A stretch of 64,000 nt of DNA from CAXBNB01 sp040151475 (GTDB lineage Bacteria; Bacteroidota; Bacteroidia; Cytophagales; Cyclobacteriaceae). Both the position numbers and the translations under genes were made by a program. Shown piece by piece: positions 25,294 to 33,753 of this stretch. Below the pieces are notes generated by a model. That model was not told the DNA's origin, searched no databases, and saw nothing but the letters and a program-made list of their open reading frames with translations. Positions within the stretch are counted from its first letter, which is position 1. Every line of letters begins with the position of its first letter. The DNA lies in contig NZ_JBDKWG010000139.1 in the NCBI RefSeq assembly GCF_040151475.1, forward strand, positions 181,568 through 245,567, in the 5' to 3' direction.

Positions 25294-27069
25294 TTATTTT
25301 AAGGCAGTACTAACAGCACCTGCATATTTGTTGAATTCTAAATCATTCAACGCCATATCCTTAAGTTTTGGATCTTTGTCCACAGCTTTTTTAAGGCTGG
25401 ATATCATGTCTGAATCATTTTTCAATCTGGCAGAAGCTATAGCAGAGCAATAATATGCCAATGCATAATCACTGTCTTTTTCAGTAACGTCTCCGAAAGC
25501 AGTGATTGCATTTTGAAAATCTTTATTCAATAATAGAGCAAGACCTCTGTCGAATATTACATCAGCTTCTGATTTTGCACTTCCTAATGAAGAAAGGGCA
25601 GCATCGTATTCTCCTCTTTTGATTTCCAAAGCACCTTTTACACCGTTCATTCCGGCAGCATGGTCTTTGCTAGGGCTTTTACCCAACGCTTCAGAAATAG
25701 TATCGAAAGCTTTTACGTTATCACCTTGCATCAAATATGAAGTAGCCAAATTACCTAATACTTCGGCGGCATTGTTCTTCTTTGCAGCAATCTCGAACTG
25801 AGCTACAGCTTTTTCAATATTTTGATTTTTGTTACCTTCCATAGCCATGTCAAGATATACAGCACCCAGATTGTTGTGTGACTGCCAGCTACCACTTTTC
25901 TTAGTAGCCGCTTTGTAGATAGCCTCTTTTTCAGAAAGAGAAGGTGTCAGTGAAGCTGCAAAAAGTAATTCTTCGTTTGATAGAGTATCAGCACTTACTT
26001 TTCCATCAACAATTTGTTTTGCAAGGACAGAGATAGTAGGGTTAGACTTTTTGATTTTCACCGTTAATACTTCTGTTTTAGCAATCCTTAAACCAGGGTA
26101 AATGTCCTTGAAAATTGCTTTGTAAGAATCAAGTTTTTGAAGGGCTTTTTCTTTGTCTTCGAATGTTCCAGCTCCGTTTACTATTTTAATGATTTCGGAT
26201 TTTTGTGCATCAGAAATTCCATTGTAGCTATTTAAAGCATCTTTAAACGATTTCCAATCTTGAATTACCGGCTTCAACACAAATTTAATTCCGTCAGCCA
26301 TTTCTTTGTAATCGTATTTTTTCATTTGAGCTCTGTAGTACTTTTCGATGGCTGCTGCTCTGTCGCCAGATAAGTCAGAGTTTATTGTTTCAGTACCTTC
26401 AGGAGAGTGGCCGCCTATGATGGTTACGGTTCTTGTTACGTTTTTGTCTGCGATAAATGCAGAAAAATCTTTTCCTTTTTTACTTCTTGTTTCAGAAGAT
26501 TTCAAAAGTGAGCGTCCCTGATCGAAGAAGAAATCTACAGTTGTAGGAACCAATTCTTCTTTGTCATTGTAGCCATGAAATGCATAAGCAGTATAATATA
26601 CGTCTTTCACAAGTTTAGAAGTTGTAATTATTCCGGGAGCTACAACAAGTCTGTCAGTAGTTTTCAACGATTTGCCAGAAGTCATGGAAGAAGCTACTCC
26701 TTGAATTTCAAGATTACCAGATTTCATTGCATCTACGTAATCAAATTCGAACTCACCACTTTTTCTAGAAGTAGATGTGCTCTGGTTTGGAAAATCACTG
26801 GATTTAAGTTCAATACTTCCTACAGTCTTGTCACTTTCACCATATTTGTAAAAAGTGTTGATAGTGTACATGTATTTGGAAGGAAGCATTTTTGCTGGAA
26901 GAACAGCGGACATTTCAAATTTAACCTTATCCCCGTGTACTTCTAATGGGTTAGGTGTAACTTGTAAATCCTGATCTTTAGCAAGCTTCTGCATGTTTTT
27001 TAAGGCACTACACCCGGATAAAAGGAATAAACCCGTTACCAAGGCAATCGCAAAATTCGACTTTCTCAT
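25294..27069 (-). CDS. Lipoprotein with TPR repeats
   Basis: Envelope lipoprotein of 591 residues. The signal peptide ends at lipobox LSGC (residue 20). The middle has beta-rich segments and a stretch similar to OmpA-like domains (VDFFFDQGRSLLKSSE, then VTIIGGHSPEGTETINSDLSGDRAAAIEKYY), followed by helical linker and, from about residue 390, several TPR units (SHNNLGAVYLDMAMEG, AEVLGNLATSYLMQGD, IFDRGLALLLNKDFQNAI). It probably scaffolds complexes at the outer membrane and binds peptidoglycan. It resembles Bacteroidota lipoproteins of gliding or secretion-type loci, but no partners are beside it. Confidence 0.8.
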   Translation of the reverse strand: MRKSNFAIALVTGLFLLSGCSALKNMQKLAKDQDLQVTPNPLEVHGDKVKFEMSAVLPAKMLPSKYMYTINTFYKYGESDKTVGSIELKSSDFPNQSTSTSRKSGEFEFDYVDAMKSGNLEIQGVASSMTSGKSLKTTDRLVVAPGIITTSKLVKDVYYTAYAFHGYNDKEELVPTTVDFFFDQGRSLLKSSETRSKKGKDFSAFIADKNVTRTVTIIGGHSPEGTETINSDLSGDRAAAIEKYYRAQMKKYDYKEMADGIKFVLKPVIQDWKSFKDALNSYNGISDAQKSEIIKIVNGAGTFEDKEKALQKLDSYKAIFKDIYPGLRIAKTEVLTVKIKKSNPTISVLAKQIVDGKVSADTLSNEELLFAASLTPSLSEKEAIYKAATKKSGSWQSHNNLGAVYLDMAMEGNKNQNIEKAVAQFEIAAKKNNAAEVLGNLATSYLMQGDNVKAFDTISEALGKSPSKDHAAGMNGVKGALEIKRGEYDAALSSLGSAKSEADVIFDRGLALLLNKDFQNAITAFGDVTEKDSDYALAYYCSAIASARLKNDSDMISSLKKAVDKDPKLKDMALNDLEFNKYAGAVSTALK

Positions 27070-27217
27070 TTGAATATTTGTTTATTTATAATTATCGGTA
27101 AATATTTGATTTGGTTGAAATCATTGCAATAATAGCTAAAAAATAAATATATACTAAACTTATAATACACAAAAAAAGAACGATATTCGTTAATATTGTG
27201 CTATAAAAAATAAGACT

Positions 27218-27424
27218 ATGCAGGAATTTCTTGAAAAATATGCTTTTGGAGTTTGTGCCAGACTTGGCGAAAAGCTTAGAATACCTACATCAAGTATTCG
27301 GTTATTTTTTATTTACAGTTCATTTCTCACATTCGGTTCTCCGGTTTTAGTCTATCTGGCACTTGCATTCATCATGAATATAAGGAAGCATTTACGCAGA
27401 CGTCATTCCCTTTGGTATTATTGA
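27218..27424 (+). CDS. Small PspC-domain membrane protein
   Basis: Sixty-eight residues with the PspC pattern: VCARLGEKLRIPTSSIRLFF, then one or two hydrophobic segments (IYSSFLTFGSPVLVYLALAFIMNI) and a basic tail. PspC domains are inner-membrane modules linked to envelope stress in the phage-shock family; no PspA-like gene is nearby. It is transcribed away from the TPR lipoprotein gene, with 148 bases between their starts. Confidence 0.8.
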   Translation: MQEFLEKYAFGVCARLGEKLRIPTSSIRLFFIYSSFLTFGSPVLVYLALAFIMNIRKHLRRRHSLWYY

Positions 27425-27499
27425 TTGGTAGAGAAATTGACAGCCTTTATCTTATGAATCCTAACCATTCACAGGGAAGATGCTGCAATAAGTGTACCA

Positions 27500-28897
27500 T
27501 TATTTTTTATACTGCTGTATAATTTTGAAGAGTGCTTTTTGGGTTTCCAGATTGGGGAAGAACTCATATAAACTGGTATGCAACTCATAATTCAGTGTGA
27601 GCCCCTGCTCTAGAAAAGTAAATCCTTTTTTGTATTGTCCTGCTTCTACCAGATACACCACTGCTCTGTAATAAAGCTCAGCTTCTTCCGGGCATTCTTC
27701 TATACCATCTAAGATGATTGTTACAGCCTGCTCTGTATCTCCCTGTTCGTGATAAACAAAAGACCAATCCAACCAGATGTCTATATTTTCTGGAGCTAGC
27801 TGACTTGCTTCATCGTAAGCATCCAAACTGGAAACATTGTTGCCAACCTTGTATTCGGCATCTGCAATGGCTTTCCAGTAATCAGGATTTTCAACATCAA
27901 GCTTTAAGGCTTTGTTGAAAAAATGGACTGCTTCATACCATTTTTCTTGCTTGGCCAGACATACTCCAGTCGAAAACCAGGCTTCATCATAATACTGATC
28001 TAATTTTGTTGCTTTTCTGAAATACCTGATGGCAAGTTCGTATTGTTCTATTTTCTCGTATGCTGTTCCGATGCTGTAGTAAATTTCCGGACTTGAACCT
28101 TCACGTTCCAAAGTTGTTTTGTATGCTTCCAGGGCTTCATCAAACTTTTCCAGTTGCATGAGTGAATTACCCATGTTGAAATAAGCGGAACTAAACTGGT
28201 CATCAATGGCTATTGCATATTCATAGGCATTAATTGCTTCTTCGAATTTTTCAAGCTTATTGTAAACAATCCCAAGGTTGTACCAGGCATACTCTGAGAA
28301 AGGATCATTGTCTATAAACTCCTTGTAGTAGGAAAGACTGCTTTCAAGCTCACCAGTCATGTCCAGACAGTAGGCAAGCTCGTACAATACGTTTTCATTG
28401 TTAAGATTTTCTTCAAGTGCTATTTTATAATATTTAATAGCATCATAATATTTAGCCTGATTTTGATAAGTCAATCCTATGCTGTAGTAGATGTCATCCT
28501 TTTCATCTGAAGACTCCAGAGCCCTTTCAAAACTTTCCAGTGCTTCTGAATGATCTCCTTTCATGGCATACACATTGCCCTTGATCAGGAAAATCTCGGC
28601 ATCTCCCGGGTGTAGGTTAGAAGCTTTCTCAAGTATAGCTATTGCAGTTTCAAATTCCTGCATGTTGGAATAGCACTGAGCCTTCAATACTAAGAAATCT
28701 ACCACATAAGGGTATTGTTCTATAGCAAGATTGGCTGCTTTGAGTGCTTTGCGGTTTTTTCCATTTTCCAGAAAATAGTGTAAAATATTTTCGAATTCAT
28801 CCTGAGTAAAGTAGATCGATTCGTTATTCTCCGAATAGGACTCATACCGCTTTATCAAATCCTTGTCCTCGTTTCTTTTTTTAAAATTCTCTTCCAT
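27500..28897 (-). CDS. Cytoplasmic TPR-repeat protein
   Basis: Soluble protein of 465 residues made of about eleven tetratricopeptide repeats spanning residues 35-440 (for example AWYNLGIVYNKLEKFEEAIN, SAYFNMGNSLMQLEKFDEAL, AWFSTGVCLAKQEKWYEAV). There is no signal peptide. The N-terminus is charged (MEENFKKRNEDKDLIKRYE). Proteins of this type are widely conserved in Cytophagales, and their partners are unknown. Transcribed alone. Confidence 0.85.
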   Translation of the reverse strand: MEENFKKRNEDKDLIKRYESYSENNESIYFTQDEFENILHYFLENGKNRKALKAANLAIEQYPYVVDFLVLKAQCYSNMQEFETAIAILEKASNLHPGDAEIFLIKGNVYAMKGDHSEALESFERALESSDEKDDIYYSIGLTYQNQAKYYDAIKYYKIALEENLNNENVLYELAYCLDMTGELESSLSYYKEFIDNDPFSEYAWYNLGIVYNKLEKFEEAINAYEYAIAIDDQFSSAYFNMGNSLMQLEKFDEALEAYKTTLEREGSSPEIYYSIGTAYEKIEQYELAIRYFRKATKLDQYYDEAWFSTGVCLAKQEKWYEAVHFFNKALKLDVENPDYWKAIADAEYKVGNNVSSLDAYDEASQLAPENIDIWLDWSFVYHEQGDTEQAVTIILDGIEECPEEAELYYRAVVYLVEAGQYKKGFTFLEQGLTLNYELHTSLYEFFPNLETQKALFKIIQQYKK

Positions 28898-29199
28898 TCA
28901 CCGATTTGAACTTTGATGCAAAAATACTCAACATGAATACTTTATAAAGAAGTAATTCAAAGTATTCTTTTGTAGTAAGGTATAAAAATATTTTCAATAA
29001 AAAACACATATTACAAACCCTATTGACATGTTAAATGTTTAGTTGTCTAAATGTTTGACTTCCCTGTCATGTAATTACCAATTGGAGATCAAAGACTTAA
29101 TTGTACCAGACTTATCATTAAGTTTAAATAATATTATGGTGGTATTTTTTTAAAAAGAAAATTTTAAATTGAGCAAAAACTACAAAACGATATAAATAA
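28898..29199. other. 302-base divergent promoter region, no gene seen
   Basis: Very AT-rich sequence between divergently read genes (TPR protein and sulfite-dehydrogenase-like enzyme). I see no open frame of note, no strong hairpin and no repeat; it must hold promoters for both directions. Confidence 0.6.
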
Positions 29200-30438
29200 A
29201 TGATGGCAAAGAATAAGGATTCAAGAAGACTATTCTTAAAGAGAGGTAGTATGCTGGCGTTAGCTGGCTTCACAGGATTGGACATAGTATTTGGAGAAAA
29301 CATGCCGGAAGGTTATGTGCCTGTTATTTTGGAAGGTGACGATCCTTTTAAGCTTTTTAACAAACACAAGGATATGTCATTGCTCAATGATAAACCCTGG
29401 AATATGGAGGCTCAGGCGCATCTGCTGGATGATAGAATTACTCCTGAGTCACGAATTTTTATTAGAAATAATGGTTTGATTCCGGAAAAAGCAGACCCAA
29501 AAAAATGGACGCTAACGGTGGACGGAGAGTCGGTTATCAAAGCCAAAACTTATACATTAGATGAGTTGAAAAGTAAATTCAAACAATACACTTATCAGTT
29601 GACATTGGAGTGTGGAGGGAATGGACGAAGTGAATACGACCCTCCGGCAAAAGGCAATCAGTGGACCATTGGAGCTGTGGCATGTGCCAGCTGGACTGGC
29701 ATCAGGTTGAGGGATTTGTTGGAAGATGTAGGGATAAAAGGTGATGCCGTGTATGTCGGATACTATGGTGCAGACAAGCATCTGAGTGGAGATGAGAACA
29801 AGGTGGTTATTTCCAGAGGAGTGCCAATAAGCAAGGCGATGCAGGACGAAACTCTCATTGCATTTGCTATGAATGGAAAGGATATTCCATTGGTACATGG
29901 ATACCCTTTGCGCATGGTGGCAGGTGGTTGGCCTGCAAGTACTTCAGGTAAATGGCTCAACAAACTTGTGGTACGAAACAAAGTACATGATGGACCGAAG
30001 ATGGAAGGTTCTTCCTACCGAGTGCCGTGTGAGAGTGTACCCCCCGGAGCTAAGGTTGAAGACAAAGACATGTGCATCATAGAATCCATGCCGGTGAAAT
30101 CATTGATTACCTATCCACAATCCGGAGCTATGATTGACGAAAACAAGCAATTGGATATCAGAGGCCATGCATGGGCTGGCGAGTTTGAGGTTTCATCCAT
30201 GAAGTACAGCATAGATTTTGGGGCAACATGGCATAAATGCGAGCTGGAAAAATCCGCAAACAGGCTGGCCTGGCAACATTGGAAAGCGAAAGTAAGGTTC
30301 CCTAAAAAAGGATATTATGAAGTGTGGGCCAAAGCAACCGACAGCAACGGAGTAGGGCAGCCAATGGTAGTGCCCGGCTGGAATCCAAAAGGATACCTTA
30401 ACAATGCCTGTCACCGCATAGCTGTAAAAGTGAAATGA
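29200..30438 (+). CDS. Sulfite-oxidase-family molybdenum enzyme (SoxC/SorA-like), Tat-exported
   Basis: Molybdopterin oxidoreductase of 412 residues, periplasmic. The twin-arginine signal is SRRLFLKRGSMLALAG. The Mo-cofactor domain shows LTLECGGNGRS, with the cysteine that binds molybdenum, then GAVACASWTGIRLRDLLED and LVHGYPLRMVAGGWPAST; the C-terminal dimerisation domain follows (GHAWAGEFEVSSMKYSID). It probably oxidises sulfite to sulfate and passes electrons to the cytochrome encoded next, whose start codon overlaps its stop. Enzymes of this group can act on other sulfur or organic substrates, so sulfite is likely rather than certain. Confidence 0.87.
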   Translation: MMAKNKDSRRLFLKRGSMLALAGFTGLDIVFGENMPEGYVPVILEGDDPFKLFNKHKDMSLLNDKPWNMEAQAHLLDDRITPESRIFIRNNGLIPEKADPKKWTLTVDGESVIKAKTYTLDELKSKFKQYTYQLTLECGGNGRSEYDPPAKGNQWTIGAVACASWTGIRLRDLLEDVGIKGDAVYVGYYGADKHLSGDENKVVISRGVPISKAMQDETLIAFAMNGKDIPLVHGYPLRMVAGGWPASTSGKWLNKLVVRNKVHDGPKMEGSSYRVPCESVPPGAKVEDKDMCIIESMPVKSLITYPQSGAMIDENKQLDIRGHAWAGEFEVSSMKYSIDFGATWHKCELEKSANRLAWQHWKAKVRFPKKGYYEVWAKATDSNGVGQPMVVPGWNPKGYLNNACHRIAVKVK

Positions 30439-30926
30439 GTATGAAAGAAGATAAATTCATCCGACTGATTGAAAGATGTTTTAATGCGCTGTTGGCGGTT
30501 ACCATTATTACGTTGATGTTTCCTTTTGCTGCCTATTACTTTATATGCACATACGAAGGAAAAGTAGATAACGAAGAGGAGGTTGTAGTCGAACAAGTAA
30601 TGAAGGTTGACGATGGGATAACGACTGATGACAATGAGATTTTAAATGGAGTGCATGTTAATTCAGGATTAATAGAAGATAAGGGATACGAAATTGTATT
30701 TGCTACTTGTACCAAATGTCATTCTGCAAAACTCGTGACTCAAAACAGAGCTACCAGAGAAGGCTGGGAGAGTATGATCCGATGGATGCAAAGGACACAA
30801 AAACTTTGGGACTTGGGAGAAAACGAAACCTTAATACTGGATTACCTGTCTAAGAATTATGCGCCGGAAAAGAAAGGCAGGAGGGCGGCTCTGTCTAATA
30901 TTGAATGGTACGAATTAAAAGACTAG
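30435..30926 (+). CDS. Membrane-anchored monohaem c-type cytochrome, electron acceptor of the upstream enzyme
   Basis: Protein of 163 residues with an N-terminal membrane helix (residues ~18-38) and a single haem-binding motif in FATCTKCHSAK at about residue 95. The likely distal methionine is in the SMIRWMQRTQ segment. Start overlaps the molybdenum enzyme stop by four bases (ATGA), indicating tight coupling, as in SorA/SorB-type sulfite dehydrogenases. It would carry electrons from the enzyme to the respiratory chain. Confidence 0.87.
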   Translation: MSMKEDKFIRLIERCFNALLAVTIITLMFPFAAYYFICTYEGKVDNEEEVVVEQVMKVDDGITTDDNEILNGVHVNSGLIEDKGYEIVFATCTKCHSAKLVTQNRATREGWESMIRWMQRTQKLWDLGENETLILDYLSKNYAPEKKGRRAALSNIEWYELKD

Positions 30927-30956
30927 ACAATCCACACCTGAAGTGAAAACAGACCA

Positions 30957-31841
30957 ATGCACTATCTGGATCAATTTATAAACGGAACTGTCGGGTATGC
31001 TCGTTGGTTTTGGGGACAAATTACCTTTCAGTCCAGTGATGGCCTTTGGAACAACTACTTCTATTACCTCATTATAGTATCACTGGTATTTTTTCTTTTG
31101 GAGATAGTAGCTCCATGGAGAACCAACCAGCCCAGATTTAGAAAAGACTTTTGGCTGGATGCCTTTTATATGTTCTTCAATTTCTTTCTTTTTTCTGTAA
31201 TCATTTATGCCGGAGTTTCCGAAGTTGGCGTTTCCCTTTTCAAGGATTTTATTGGACTGTTTGGGATCAAAAATCTGGTAGCAATACATGTGGAGCAATG
31301 GCCTGTATGGGCTCAGTTGCTTACATTATTTGTGGTTAAAGATTTTATTGAATGGTGGGTTCATCGACTGTTGCACCGATCTGATCGCCTCTGGGAATTT
31401 CATAAAGTACACCACAGTGTAGAGCAGATGGGGTTTGCTGCACATTTAAGATACCACTGGATGGAAAATGTGGTTTATAAATCCATCGAATACCTGCCAC
31501 TGGCTATGATCGGGTTTAGCCTTAGTGATTTTTTTCTGGTACATATCATTGCCATTGCCATCGGACACTGGAATCACGCCAATTTTCATTTTAACATTGG
31601 CCCGCTAAAATATATTTTCAACAATGCGGCCATGCATATATGGCACCACGCTCATGACATTCCAAAGGAAAGAAGGTATGGAGTCAACTTCGGACTGTCT
31701 TTGAGTATCTGGGATTATTTATTTGGTACCAACTATATACCATATTCTGGTAGAGACATCAAGCTGGGATTTCCTGAAATGGAAAAATTTCCCAAATCGT
31801 TTGTGAAACAAAACCTATATGGATTTGGTAAAAAGAAGTAG
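30957..31841 (+). CDS. Sterol desaturase/fatty acid hydroxylase family membrane enzyme
   Basis: Di-iron membrane hydroxylase, 294 residues, with several helices and the family's histidine boxes: HRLLHR, HKVHH, HWNHANFHFN and HIWHHAHD. It probably hydroxylates a lipid or carotenoid-like substrate in the inner membrane. It lies 30 bases after the cytochrome gene in the same direction, so it may be on the same transcript, but a functional link to sulfite oxidation is not evident. Confidence 0.88.
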   Translation: MHYLDQFINGTVGYARWFWGQITFQSSDGLWNNYFYYLIIVSLVFFLLEIVAPWRTNQPRFRKDFWLDAFYMFFNFFLFSVIIYAGVSEVGVSLFKDFIGLFGIKNLVAIHVEQWPVWAQLLTLFVVKDFIEWWVHRLLHRSDRLWEFHKVHHSVEQMGFAAHLRYHWMENVVYKSIEYLPLAMIGFSLSDFFLVHIIAIAIGHWNHANFHFNIGPLKYIFNNAAMHIWHHAHDIPKERRYGVNFGLSLSIWDYLFGTNYIPYSGRDIKLGFPEMEKFPKSFVKQNLYGFGKKK

Positions 31842-31934
31842 CCCATAAATATCTTATGCCAACCTAAAGGGCAGGCAGGGATTCCATGTAAATTGAGTAT
31901 TGTTTCTATTTTTTTATACTGAAAACTATTATCT

Positions 31935-33098
31935 ATGAATTTTAAGCTCCTACAATCTTTGTTGCTCATGATGCTTTTTTGTGTCAATATAGCATGCTCC
32001 AGTACTACAGATTCTGACGACTCGTTCAGTGATGAGGGTAATGTACCCATTGCAGATCAACTCAGTAAAATAAAGTTGCCGGAAGGTTTCAAGATTTCTA
32101 TTTATGCCGAAAATGTGGACAATGCCCGATCTATGGCATTGGGAGCTAATGGGACTGTGTTTGTGGGCACCAGAAATGCCAAAAAAGTCTATGCATTGGT
32201 TGACGCTGACGGGGACAACAATGCAGAGGAAGTGCTTACGATTGGTTCAGACTTAAAAACTCCAAATGGTGTAGCCTTTTGGAATGGCAGCCTTTATGTT
32301 GCGGAGATCGACAAGCTTTGGCGCTATGACAACATTGAATCCAATTTGAAGAATGTGCCCAAACCGAAACTGATTTATGATGATTATCCGTCAGACAATC
32401 ATCATGGATGGAAATACATCGCTTTTGGCCCTGATGGAAAACTCTACATTCCGGTAGGTGCTCCCTGCAATATTTGTGAGAGTAAAAACGAAATCTATGC
32501 CACCATCACCCGAATGAACCCAGACGGCACAGGAAGGGAGATTTATGCCAGAGGCGTAAGAAATTCCGTAGGGCTGGCGTGGCATCCTACCACCAAGCAA
32601 CTGTGGTTTACCGACAATGGCAGGGATCAGTTGGGAGACAATGTGCCTCCGTGTGAATTGAATAAAGTGACGAAAGCAGGACAACACTTTGGCTATCCAT
32701 ATTGTCATGGCGGGGATATTGGTGATCCGGAGTTTGGGCATAAATTCTCCTGCGATGAATTTGAACCGCCAGCCAGAAAACTCGATGCTCATGTAGCCCC
32801 ACTGGGTTTGAAGTTCTATACCGGAGATATGTTTCCTGAGAAATATAAAAATCAAGTTTTCATTCCTGAACACGGCTCCTGGAACAGGTCGAAGAAAATA
32901 GGTTACCGTATTTCATTGGTAAAAGTAGAAAACAATCGTGCAGTGAGCTATGAAACTTTCGCAGAAGGATGGCTCGACGAAAAGGAGCAGGAAGCATGGG
33001 GCAGGCCTGTCGATTTACTCGTAATGCCAGATGGTGCTATGCTGGTTTCGGACGATAAAAAAGGAGTGATCTATCGGATTGCTTATGTTGGGGAGTAG
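31935..33098 (+). CDS. PQQ-dependent sugar dehydrogenase-like lipoprotein (sorbosone dehydrogenase type)
   Basis: Lipoprotein of 387 residues with lipobox IACS (residue ~20) followed by a six-bladed beta-propeller of the soluble glucose/sorbosone dehydrogenase family. Typical signatures are LPEGFKISIYAENVDNARSM, HHGWKYIAFGPDGKLYIPVG, RGVRNSVGLAWHP and FIPEHGSWNRS. It would oxidise an aldose or aldehyde in the periplasm with PQQ; electron acceptors may be the haem proteins encoded nearby. The cysteine pair in GAPCNICES probably forms a disulfide. Confidence 0.88.
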   Translation: MNFKLLQSLLLMMLFCVNIACSSTTDSDDSFSDEGNVPIADQLSKIKLPEGFKISIYAENVDNARSMALGANGTVFVGTRNAKKVYALVDADGDNNAEEVLTIGSDLKTPNGVAFWNGSLYVAEIDKLWRYDNIESNLKNVPKPKLIYDDYPSDNHHGWKYIAFGPDGKLYIPVGAPCNICESKNEIYATITRMNPDGTGREIYARGVRNSVGLAWHPTTKQLWFTDNGRDQLGDNVPPCELNKVTKAGQHFGYPYCHGGDIGDPEFGHKFSCDEFEPPARKLDAHVAPLGLKFYTGDMFPEKYKNQVFIPEHGSWNRSKKIGYRISLVKVENNRAVSYETFAEGWLDEKEQEAWGRPVDLLVMPDGAMLVSDDKKGVIYRIAYVGE

Positions 33099-33168
33099 GG
33101 AGGTATTTATAAAAGTTAGAGAGTATCAGGATTCTGCATCATATTGAATAATATTCGTAAATTTGAAC

Positions 33169-33396
33169 ATGGATTGGCAAACATACATATCAACAGATCA
33201 GAATGTTCTTTTAGGAAAGCCAACTGTTAAGGGTACTCGTATTTCTGTGGAACATATTATAGGGTTATTGGCACAGGGATGGACCGAACAGCAAATTCTA
33301 GAAAATTACCCTAGGTTAACAAATAAGTCTTTGCAAGCTGTATTTTCATATATCCAAGATTGTTTGAAAGATGGACTTCTCTATTTTAATACCTAA
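33169..33396 (+). CDS. DUF433 antitoxin-like protein, without its toxin
   Basis: Seventy-five residues of the DUF433 family (VapB45-like, with a winged-helix character): ISTDQNVLLGKPTVKGTRIS and HIIGLLAQGWTEQQILENYP. Usually it is followed by a DUF5615 PIN-like toxin; here only the dispersed repeat C follows, and no toxin frame is visible within 350 bases. Start is ATG at 33169, two codons after a TTG. It probably represents a remnant or a solitary regulator. Confidence 0.8.
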   Translation: MDWQTYISTDQNVLLGKPTVKGTRISVEHIIGLLAQGWTEQQILENYPRLTNKSLQAVFSYIQDCLKDGLLYFNT

Positions 33397-33472
33397 TCCC
33401 AGAAAGTTTTGAAATTTCTGGCAATCTTCAGATAAAACCCACCTGATCAACTTATGGTTCATTTTTTAGTGC

Positions 33473-33604
33473 CAAATTGAGACACTTCGCTGCGCTCAGT
33501 GTGACAAGGCAGCAGACAATATGAGCTTGCTTTAGCTGTAATAGCTGATGTTAAGCGCAAAACTGTCCTTGTCATCCTGAACATAGTGAAGGATCTTTGG
33601 CTTA
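33473..33604. repeat. Dispersed repeat C, copy 2
   Basis: Matches 13273-13407 in sequence and order: CAAATTGAGACACTTCGCTG at the start, a GACAAGGCAGCAGAC core, and TTGTCATCCTGAACATAG at the end. It fills the space between the DUF433 gene and the terminator; nothing else is seen between 33397 and 33753. Confidence 0.8.
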
Positions 33605-33695
33605 GGCATGAACTAACTACCAAACGCATGTTATTCCAGAAAACTAGAAAGAAATATGGAAAAAATGCTGCTCAATCGTTTTCACTAAATAGGAA

Positions 33696-33736
33696 CCACG
33701 AGCAAAGGAAAACGCTCGATTTTCCTTTGCTCGTGG
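33696..33736. terminator. Strong bidirectional terminator
   Basis: Perfect 17-base stem (CCACGAGCAAAGGAAAA with its complement) and a 7-base loop, 18 bases after the stop of the large minus-strand gene. Confidence 0.9.
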
Positions 33737-33753
33737 AACTCAATTTTCCTCCC

